Assembly: GCF_026242055.1 (NCBI RefSeq)
Contig: NZ_JAPJDL010000012.1
Span: 139,176 to 203,175, forward strand
Direction: 5' to 3'
DNA from: Lentzea sp. NEAU-D7
GTDB taxonomy: Bacteria; Actinomycetota; Actinomycetes; Mycobacteriales; Pseudonocardiaceae
DNA: 64,000 bases
In this document: positions 26,478 through 32,828 of the stretch, in pieces
Numbering within the stretch: position 1 is the first letter of the stretch
Layout: every line of letters starts with the position of its first letter
Position numbers and translations under genes: made by a program
Notes under the pieces: model-generated
The model's input: the letters and a program-made list of their open reading frames with translations, nothing else
Told to the model about the DNA's origin: nothing
Databases searched by the model: none

Positions 26478-27785
26478 TCAGAGCCGCTGCCAGAGGGCAG
26501 GGGTGTTGGGCGGCTCCCATCCGGGGACGGACGTGTGCGGCTGGATGACGCGGTAGGACGCGCCGCCGTAGGTGACCTGGGCGCCGTCGCCGTAGTTGGT
26601 GTACGGGGCCCACGTGCCGCTGGGGGGAGTGGTCGTGGTCGTGCTGGTCGGCGGGGTGGTGGTGGTCGGGCCGCCGGAGGTCACCAGGCGCAGGTTGTAG
26701 ACCTGCAGGATCTCGGTCAGCGGCTGGAAGTAGATGGTGCCGCCGCTCTGGCAGTTGCCGGACCCGCCGGAGGTGACGCCCTGGGCCTGGTCGCCGGTCA
26801 GCCACGAGCCGCCGGAGTCGCCGGGTTCGGCGCAGGCGTTGGTGCGGGTCAGACCGGTGATGGTGCCCTCGGGGTAGGTGACCGAGGCGTTCTTCTGCTG
26901 GATGGTGCCGCAGCGCCAGCCGGTGGTGGAGCCGGAGCGGCAGACCGAGGAACCGACCGGAGCCTCCTGGGAGCCCGCGACCGGGACGGTGCCGGGGTAG
27001 CGGTTGACCAGGCCGCGCGGGGTGTTGCCCGCGTCGGTGCGGACCCAGGCGTAGTCGTTGCCGGGGAAGCTGCTGCCCTGGATGGTGCCGGCGGGGTTGG
27101 AGGTGCGGCCGCCCGTGGCTCCGCAGTGGCCCGCGGTGACGAAGCCGCCCTCGACGGCGAAGCCGATGGAGCAGCGCCCGCCGCCGGGGACGCCGTAGGC
27201 GTTGCCGCCGATGACGTCGATCAGCGGCTTCGGGTCCTCGGTGCTGGCCTCGAAGGCGACGATGTCGCCCTGCAGACCCGCCTCGGCCGCCCACGCCTTG
27301 GCCTGGGGCTCGCCGCCGGACCGGGCGAGCACGACGATCTTGTTGGCGCGCACGTCGACGTACCAGCCGGGAACGGCGTCGGGTGCGGTGGTGGCCTTGG
27401 CGTCCAGCTTGATCTTCGCGCTGTCCAGAGCGGACGCGCTGTGCTTGGCCGCCGTGGCGACGGCGCCGCGCGAACGCACCGCGCTAGCCAGCGCCGGGTC
27501 GGTGACCGCGACCGTGAGGGTGTGGCCGGTGCCGTCCAGCCAGGAACCGGCGTAAGCCGGGCCGAGGCGGGATTTCAGCGCGGCGTCGGTCTGGCCCGCG
27601 ACCTTCTCGGCGTCGAGGCGCTCGCGCGCCTGCTCCGAGGAGATGCCGAGGTCACGGGCCATCGCGGCCAGCATGGCAGGGTCAGCCGTGTCGGCGGCGG
27701 TGGCGCTGGTTGTCAGCGCCACCGCGATGGTCAGCCCGGCCGCTGTGACCGCCGCCGTGGCGGCGGCGATGAGCTTGCGGTTCAT
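26478..27785 (-). CDS. secreted S1 (streptogrisin-type) protease with chitin-binding-like domain
   Basis: 435 residues from ATG 27785. Signal peptide (MNRKLIAAATAAVTAAGLTI..., cleavage near ATAA), then an alpha-lytic-type propeptide to ~residue 185, then the trypsin-like domain: GFVTAGHCG (His), NDYAWVR (Asp region) and CAEPGDSGGSW (Ser). A Thr/Pro linker (~375-390) leads to a C-terminal CBM5/12-like module with tryptophans (WAPYTNYGDG ... VPGWEPPNTPALWQ). It is secreted, self-processing and probably substrate-anchored on chitin or a similar polymer. A DasR-like site lies ~60 bp upstream of its start. Confidence 0.93.
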   Translation of the reverse strand: MNRKLIAAATAAVTAAGLTIAVALTTSATAADTADPAMLAAMARDLGISSEQARERLDAEKVAGQTDAALKSRLGPAYAGSWLDGTGHTLTVAVTDPALASAVRSRGAVATAAKHSASALDSAKIKLDAKATTAPDAVPGWYVDVRANKIVVLARSGGEPQAKAWAAEAGLQGDIVAFEASTEDPKPLIDVIGGNAYGVPGGGRCSIGFAVEGGFVTAGHCGATGGRTSNPAGTIQGSSFPGNDYAWVRTDAGNTPRGLVNRYPGTVPVAGSQEAPVGSSVCRSGSTTGWRCGTIQQKNASVTYPEGTITGLTRTNACAEPGDSGGSWLTGDQAQGVTSGGSGNCQSGGTIYFQPLTEILQVYNLRLVTSGGPTTTTPPTSTTTTTPPSGTWAPYTNYGDGAQVTYGGASYRVIQPHTSVPGWEPPNTPALWQRL

Positions 27786-27842
27786 GTCCGCTCCTTGCAC
27801 GCAGGGTGATTGCGGGCAGACCGTACGACGAGGACCAGGCAA

Positions 27843-27858
27843 GTGGTACATACCAATT
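27843..27858. promoter_or_regulatory. DasR/GntR-like operator upstream of the S1 protease
   Basis: The core TGGTACATACCA (27844-27855) is a dyad with perfect TGGTA/TACCA arms. It resembles the dre element bound by DasR (GTGGTctagACCA type), the GlcNAc-responsive GntR/HutC regulator. It sits 58-73 bp upstream of the protease start on the minus strand. The central four bases differ from consensus, so this is a candidate only. Confidence 0.4.
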
Positions 27859-28029
27859 GGCCATAAGGTTGAACCACACGATCCGGTGCTCGACGCACCC
27901 GGTGCCGAACGAGCGAACTCGCGTTGTTCCCCGCGGCACACGTCTCAGACCGTCTCAAAAGGACATCGCCTCCGGCGCCCAGGCGGGTTCGAACGCCGGG
28001 GTTCGAGGGGTTCCGCACGTCCAGGGCAA

Positions 28030-28048
28030 CTAATATCCAATATATTAG
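28030..28048. promoter_or_regulatory. A+T-rich inverted repeat upstream of the hydrolase
   Basis: CTAATAT (28030-28036) and ATATTAG (28042-28048) form a perfect 7-bp inverted repeat with a 5-bp spacer, unusual in this GC-rich DNA. It lies ~95 bp before the alpha/beta hydrolase start and is probably an operator or promoter element. Confidence 0.45.
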
Positions 28049-28142
28049 TGTACGGTGCACATGCGGCCGACGAGCACGCCCAGGCCGCCACCCACTCGGT
28101 CCGCTCCGGCACCGCGGGAGCGACGCACGGAAGGGAAGCCTC

Positions 28143-28856
28143 ATGACGACCGCTGGCCAGGAGATCAAGAACGTCGTGCTGGTGCACGGCGCGTTCGCCG
28201 ACGGTTCGGGATGGCGAGGTGTGCACGACGAGCTGACCGCCCGGGGCTTCCGGGTCTCGATCGTGCAGAACCCGCTCACCTCGCTGGAGGACGACGTCGC
28301 GGCGACCACCCGCGTGCTCGACCTGCAGGACGGTCCGGCGATCCTCGTCGGCCACTCCTGGGGCGGTACGGTCATCACCGAGGCCGGAGTTCATCCCGGG
28401 GTCGCGGGCCTGGTCTACGTGTCGGCGCTGGCACCGGACGCGGGCGAGACGACCGCCCAGCAGTACGACGGGTTCGCCCCGACACCCGACTTCGTCATCG
28501 ACGTGGGCGAGGACGGGTACGGCTTCATCAGACCTGACATGTTCAAGGTCGGCTTCGCGGCGGACGCGAGCGACGCCGATGCCGCCTTCCTGCGGGACTC
28601 GCAGGTCCCCATCAACATGAGCGTCTTCTCGACGCCGGTGACGAACGCGGCCTGGCGCGACAAGCCGAGCTGGGCCGTCATCGGGACCGAGGACAAGGCG
28701 TTCGACCAGGAGATGCTGCAGCACATGGCGAAGCGCACCGGTGCGGAGATCACCACCGTCCCGGCGAGCCACGCCCTGTACGCGACGCAGGCCGGTGTGG
28801 TCGCCGAGGTCATCGCCACTGCCGCGCAGAAGGCCGCGAAAGGTTGCAAATTATAA
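28143..28856 (+). CDS. alpha/beta hydrolase (EstC-like)
   Basis: 237 residues from ATG 28143, GGAAGGGAAG upstream. VLVHGAFADGSGW near the N-terminus forms the oxyanion region, GHSWGG carries the nucleophile Ser (~residue 77), and the catalytic His is in PASHALYATQ near the C-terminus. This is the small esterase/salicylate-esterase-like group of the alpha/beta-hydrolase fold. It is followed by a GntR regulator, MFS transporter and RraA-family gene on the same strand, suggesting a small catabolic cassette. The ester substrate is unknown. Confidence 0.9.
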   Translation: MTTAGQEIKNVVLVHGAFADGSGWRGVHDELTARGFRVSIVQNPLTSLEDDVAATTRVLDLQDGPAILVGHSWGGTVITEAGVHPGVAGLVYVSALAPDAGETTAQQYDGFAPTPDFVIDVGEDGYGFIRPDMFKVGFAADASDADAAFLRDSQVPINMSVFSTPVTNAAWRDKPSWAVIGTEDKAFDQEMLQHMAKRTGAEITTVPASHALYATQAGVVAEVIATAAQKAAKGCKL

Positions 28857-29018
28857 CCTATATCCATCATGTGGTCGTGGGGCGCTTCGAGCGCTGACAA
28901 GCAGTGCGTGAAGGTGTCTGAAGTGCGGGTTTATGGGTCCTCCCGCGACTTTGAAAGATGGTGGGGCCGGGGCTGGCGGAGAGTGATCGTCTGGCGAATC
29001 TGCTGAGGTCACGTGTAG

Positions 29019-29026
29019 GTTATAAC
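29019..29026. promoter_or_regulatory. candidate GntR operator before the regulator gene
   Basis: GTTATAAC is a perfect 8-bp palindrome 22 bp upstream of the GntR start; a related ATTATAAC lies at 28850-28857 just past the hydrolase, within the inverted repeat AGGTT (28841-28845)/AACCT (28855-28859). Two similar A+T-rich sites flanking the gap suggest autoregulation by the GntR protein. Confidence 0.35.
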
Positions 29027-29047
29027 GAGTCCCGAGGAGGTCCTGTG

Positions 29048-29743
29048 ATGGCGGAGCCCGCCGAGCCCTTCATGACGAAGAGCGACTTCGCTTACACGAC
29101 TCTGCGCGAGAAGATCCTGTCCGGTGAGTTCAGGCCGGGGGAGGTGCTCAACCAGGCGACCCTGGCGCGCACCATCGGCATCAGCACGACACCCCTGCGG
29201 GAGGGGTTGCGGCGGCTGAAGTCCGAGGGGCTGGTCGAACTCGACGCCCACCGCGACGCCCGCGTCACCGAGCTGACGGCGGAGGAAGCGCGCGACCTGC
29301 TGGAGCTGCGCCGATCCCTCGACCCGCTGGCGATCGCGCTCGCGGCACAGCGGCGCACCAAAGCCGACATCCGCGAGATCCGCGCGGCGGTGCAGGGCCT
29401 GGAGCCGCTGGCGAGCAACCCCGGCGTCGACGACCTGATCGCGCATCGGCGGTTCCACGCCGCGCTGTACCGGGCGTCGCACAACGACCTGCTCATCGCC
29501 ACCCTCGACGGCCTGTGGGACAAGGCCGATCGCTACCGCAGGCTCGGCCTGGAGGTGGTGCCCGGGCAGGAGGAACGTGATCAGAAGGCCGTGGAGCACC
29601 ACCAGCTGGTGGAGCACGTCATCGCGGGCGACTCCGACGCGGCCGCGGCCGTGATGCACCAGCACATCTCCACCAGCCTCGGGGCGAAGGCCGCGTCACG
29701 CCTGGGTGCGAGCCCGGTCGCGACACCTCGAGCGTTGCCCTGA
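29048..29743 (+). CDS. GntR family regulator, FadR/FCD subfamily
   Basis: 231 residues from ATG 29048, with GAGGAGG upstream. N-terminal winged helix (TLREKILSGEFRPGEVLNQATLARTIGISTTPLREGLRRL) followed by an all-helical FCD ligand domain with conserved Asp/His positions (LIAHRRFHAALYRASHN, HHQLVEHVIAGD) that usually hold a metal and an organic acid. It probably represses the neighbouring hydrolase, transporter and RraA-like genes in response to a carboxylate. The stop overlaps a CTG that I take as the MFS start. Confidence 0.9.
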   Translation: MAEPAEPFMTKSDFAYTTLREKILSGEFRPGEVLNQATLARTIGISTTPLREGLRRLKSEGLVELDAHRDARVTELTAEEARDLLELRRSLDPLAIALAAQRRTKADIREIRAAVQGLEPLASNPGVDDLIAHRRFHAALYRASHNDLLIATLDGLWDKADRYRRLGLEVVPGQEERDQKAVEHHQLVEHVIAGDSDAAAAVMHQHISTSLGAKAASRLGASPVATPRALP

Positions 29744-30960
29744 GCGGCGCCGACGAGCGGAAGCCGGCACGCGGACTGCTCGTACTCCTGCTCCCGCACA
29801 CCGTGCTCGTCCAGCTCGTGACGTTCGTGCTGCGTCCCACCTCCACCTACCGGGCGCTGGAACTGGGTGTCGCGTCAGCCTGGCTGGGTGTGCTCTCGGC
29901 CGCGTTCGCGGTGGCACCGCTGGTGCTGGCCATCCCGTCCGGACAGGCGGTCGACCGGTTCGGCGAACGCCGGGTGCTGCTCGCGGGCGCGCTTCTGATG
30001 TGCGCCTCCGCCGTGGTGTTCGTGTTCCTCGGCGGCGGCGTGGCGGGCCTGCTGGCCGGCAGTGTGCTGCTGGGCACCGGGCACCTGTGCTCCGTGGTCG
30101 CGCAACAAGCGCTCGTCGCGAACGTGACCGCACCGCGCCGCTACGACGCCGCGTTCGGCTACTACACGTTCGCCGCCTCGCTCGGCCAGGCCATCGGTCC
30201 GGGGCTGATCCTGCTGTTCGGCGGCGCCCGGACGATCCCGCACACCGACACGATCTTCGGCGTGACGATCGCGATCACCTTCGTGCTGCTGGGCGTCACG
30301 ATCGCGTTGCGCCCGCCCGCCGCCGGCCGTCCGGCCACAGTGGACGGTGAACCCGCCGGACTGCGCGACCTCCTGCGCCGTCCCGGTCTGCTCCGCGCCC
30401 TCACGGTCAGCTGCGTCGTGATCGCGGCCGTCGACATCACCCTGGTCTACCTGCCCGCGCTGGGAGCCGAACGCGGGATCGCCTCCGGTGCCGTCGGCGT
30501 GCTGCTGACCCTCCGGGCCGTGGCGTCCATGGGCTCGCGCCTGTTCCTGGGACGGCTCGCCGCCTGGCTGGGCCGCCGCACCCTGCTGGTGGGCAGCGTC
30601 TCGCTGGCCGCGGCGGGTCTCCTCGCGGCGGCGGTGCCCATGCCGGTGTGGCTGCTCGCCCTCGTGGTCCTCGCCATCGGCCTGGGCCTCGGTGTCGGCC
30701 AGCCGCTCACGATGTCCTGGCTCGCGGAGTCCACCCCGCCCGGCCTGCGAGGTCGCGCCATGTCGTTGCGCCTCACCGGAAACCGCGTCGGCCAGGTCGT
30801 CGTCCCGAGCGCGGCGGGTCTGCTCGCGGCAGGCGGCGGAGCCTCCGGCGTCCTCGTGCTGACCGCTGTGGGACTGACCGCGGCCGGGGTCGCGGCAGGA
30901 CGCCTCCAGCAGAACGACCGGCCACCGACCGACAACGGAGAAGCCCGAGATGACATCTGA
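29740..30960 (+). CDS. MFS transporter (12-TM), probable CTG start
   Basis: About 406 residues if started at CTG 29740, which overlaps the GntR stop as CTGA. The first ATG/GTG/TTG in frame is GTG 29803, but that would cut transmembrane helix 1 (RGLLVLLLPHTVLVQLVTF) in half, and no other start exists upstream. The protein has ~12 helices, motif A-like GQAVDRFGERRVLLAG after helix 2, and a central hydrophilic loop. It overlaps the RraA-family gene by 11 bp. It probably imports or exports the substrate of this cassette; direction is not known. Confidence 0.75.
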   Translation: MSGADERKPARGLLVLLLPHTVLVQLVTFVLRPTSTYRALELGVASAWLGVLSAAFAVAPLVLAIPSGQAVDRFGERRVLLAGALLMCASAVVFVFLGGGVAGLLAGSVLLGTGHLCSVVAQQALVANVTAPRRYDAAFGYYTFAASLGQAIGPGLILLFGGARTIPHTDTIFGVTIAITFVLLGVTIALRPPAAGRPATVDGEPAGLRDLLRRPGLLRALTVSCVVIAAVDITLVYLPALGAERGIASGAVGVLLTLRAVASMGSRLFLGRLAAWLGRRTLLVGSVSLAAAGLLAAAVPMPVWLLALVVLAIGLGLGVGQPLTMSWLAESTPPGLRGRAMSLRLTGNRVGQVVVPSAAGLLAAGGGASGVLVLTAVGLTAAGVAAGRLQQNDRPPTDNGEARDDI

Positions 30961-31432
30961 CACCTTCGCGACCGCCGACCTGTACGACGAGTTCGGCGAC
31001 GACCTCGACTCGTGCGACCTGCAGTTGCGCCAGTACGGCGGACGCACCCGTTTCCGCGGCCCCGCGGTGACCGTCCGCTGCCACGAGGACAACGCCCTGC
31101 TCAAGTCCGTGCTCAGCGAGCCGGGCGAAGGCAGGGTGCTCGTCGTCGACGGCGGCGGCTCACTGCACCGCGCGCTCGTGGGTGACGTCATCGCGGGCCT
31201 CGCGACCGGCAACGGCTGGGCCGGCGTGGTGATCAACGGCGCGGTGCGCGACGTCGTCGCCTTGGCGGGGTTGGACATCGGGGTCAAGGCCCTCGGATCC
31301 AACCCGCGCAAGAGCACCAGGACCGGTGCCGGTGAACGCGACGTCCCCGTCACGTTCGGCGGCGCCACCTTCACGCCGGGAGCCGAGGTCTTCAGCGACG
31401 AGGACGGTGTCGTCGTGCGGGCACCCCGCTGA
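30950..31432 (+). CDS. RraA family protein
   Basis: 160 residues, ATG 30950, overlapping the MFS gene by 11 bp. It has the RraA/HMG-aldolase fold signatures: TADLYDEFGDDL at the N-terminus, RGPAVTVRCHEDN, VLVVDGGGSLHRALVGDVIAGLA, and GWAGVVINGAVRDV with the R-D pair that binds metal in aldolase members. Family members either inhibit RNase E or act as 4-hydroxy-4-methyl-2-oxoglutarate/oxaloacetate aldolases. Beside a GntR-FCD regulator, esterase and transporter, a catabolic aldolase role seems plausible, but the family often cannot be resolved by sequence. Confidence 0.9.
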   Translation: MTSDTFATADLYDEFGDDLDSCDLQLRQYGGRTRFRGPAVTVRCHEDNALLKSVLSEPGEGRVLVVDGGGSLHRALVGDVIAGLATGNGWAGVVINGAVRDVVALAGLDIGVKALGSNPRKSTRTGAGERDVPVTFGGATFTPGAEVFSDEDGVVVRAPR

Positions 31433-31444
31433 TGGTGCCCCGAT

Positions 31445-31468
31445 CCGGCGGGCGTGGGGGCCCGCCGG
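31445..31468. terminator. bidirectional hairpin between convergent genes
   Basis: CCGGCGGGC (31445-31453) pairs perfectly with GCCCGCCGG (31460-31468) with a 6-nt loop, between the RraA-family stop and the convergent secreted protein gene. Confidence 0.65.
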
Positions 31469-31483
31469 ACCAGTGGCGCGGCT

Positions 31484-31963
31484 TCACCCGCGGTTCATGC
31501 AGTCCACCCAGGACTCGGTGGTGACGATGATGTCGGTGGGGAGGGTCTCGGTCACGGTCCCGTCCGACACCCAGATGTGCGCGCGGTAGGTGGCCAGCGG
31601 CACTGACGCGGGTCCCTGCACGCCGACGAACCCGTTGACCCTGATCGAACCGTCGGAGTCGTGGAGGTTGGAGCCCGGCGGGAGGTGGTGCTCGGTGGCG
31701 GTCCAGCCGGGAGGCAGGTCGCGCATCCCGAACTCGAGGTCGGTGGCCCACTTCCCGCTCACCACGAAGAAGAAGTACGAGGCGTGGGTCCTCCCGTCGG
31801 GACCCTGCTGAACGCACATCCGGCTGGTCCTGTCGAACTGCTCCAGATGCCACGTATGGCCCTGCGGCGCTGTCTGCGCCGTCGCGACGGCGGACGTGCC
31901 CACCAGGGACACCAGGAGCGCTGAGGCCAGGACGAGAACCGATCTCGTGATCCGAGACATCAT
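31484..31963 (-). CDS. secreted hypothetical protein
   Basis: 159 residues from the first of two tandem ATGs (31963), with GGGAGG upstream. Signal peptide MMSRITRSVLVLASALLVSL, cleavage near VATAQ. The mature ~120 residues contain two cysteines (RMCVQQ near the start, WVDCMN at the end) that could form one disulphide, and beta-rich sequence such as ASYFFFVVSGKWATDLEF and ATYRAHIWVSDGTVTE. No family recognised; a small extracellular beta-sandwich is likely. Its promoter region faces that of the ricin-type lectin gene. Confidence 0.75.
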   Translation of the reverse strand: MMSRITRSVLVLASALLVSLVGTSAVATAQTAPQGHTWHLEQFDRTSRMCVQQGPDGRTHASYFFFVVSGKWATDLEFGMRDLPPGWTATEHHLPPGSNLHDSDGSIRVNGFVGVQGPASVPLATYRAHIWVSDGTVTETLPTDIIVTTESWVDCMNRG

Positions 31964-32146
31964 TTCCACTGAACCTCCCGAAGTCGGCGCGAACACGCTC
32001 CGGCTCACGCTAGCGACCGCGTATCAGAGCTCTCTGAGAACTGCGGAACGGGGCGTGAGCAGGTCGTTCAACCGCGGCCAACGAACCGCGAACGCGGCGG
32101 TGGTGAGGCTGTGCGGGTCAGACCGGCCTCGCTTCCTGGAGGATGG

Positions 32147-32701
32147 ATGAGAACCTGGTTGCGCAAGGCGTTGGCGCTCGCGGTGACCGCGTCGGCAGCG
32201 CTGTTCCTGGTACCGGCCGCCGCGGTGGCCGCGGAGCAGCAAACGCCGGTGGTGCAGGGCATCAACCCCGGCACGTACCAGAACCTGATCAACAACTACC
32301 ACCGCAAGTGCCTCGCGGTGAACTCGGCGGACAACCGCAACGGCAAGCCGGTGATCCACTACGACTGCTACACCTCGTACACCGACCAGTACTGGCGGTT
32401 CGAGCCCATCGAGGCCGCGCCGGGGTACTACCGGATCCGCAACCAGCGGACCGATCGCTGCGTCGCCGCCGCGAACCCCGCCAACGGCGCGAAGGTCGTG
32501 CAGTACGACTGCGTCGACGGCTGGTACGACCAGTGGTGGCTGCCCGAGCTCATGCCCGACAACGTCCACTACCGGTTGCGCAACTACAAGAGCAACCGGT
32601 GCCTCGCGGTCCCGTCCAACAAGGGCGGCAACGGTGAGAGTGCCGTGAACTACAACTGCATTCTCGGCTACAACGACCAGTGGTGGCAGATCTGGCCCTG
32701 A
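32147..32701 (+). CDS. secreted ricin-type (R-type) lectin
   Basis: 184 residues from ATG 32147, GGAGGA upstream. Signal peptide to AVAA (~residue 27), then a single beta-trefoil ricin B-type domain: three repeats ending in QxW-like motifs (DQYWRFE, DQWWLPE, DQWWQIW), each with a conserved Cys (RKCLAV, DRCVAA, NRCLAV). It binds galactose-type or related glycans outside the cell. No catalytic domain is attached, which is less common; it may target a partner enzyme or coat the surface. Confidence 0.9.
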   Translation: MRTWLRKALALAVTASAALFLVPAAAVAAEQQTPVVQGINPGTYQNLINNYHRKCLAVNSADNRNGKPVIHYDCYTSYTDQYWRFEPIEAAPGYYRIRNQRTDRCVAAANPANGAKVVQYDCVDGWYDQWWLPELMPDNVHYRLRNYKSNRCLAVPSNKGGNGESAVNYNCILGYNDQWWQIWP

Positions 32702-32828
32702 TGGGCGCAACCCCCCCCGCGCGGTCAGCCCGCACCGCCTAGCCCGAACGTTCGCAGCGTGACGGCAGAGGTTGAGCGTGTTGATCAGACCCGGTAAGCA
32801 TGCTGCCGGGGCGCGGGGAGGAAGCCAG

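Larger units (their letters stand above)
27786..28142. other. intergenic promoter region, protease / alpha-beta hydrolase
   Basis: 357 bp between divergent genes; no supportable ORF. Two dyads stand out and are listed separately: a DasR-like site at 27843-27858 and an A+T-rich inverted repeat at 28030-28048. The long frames crossing it have no coding character. Confidence 0.5.

Noticed and set aside
28958..29047. Earlier GTG start for the GntR regulator at 28958
   Set aside because: It would place the palindromic operator inside the gene; ATG 29048 has GAGGAGG upstream and gives the usual family length.
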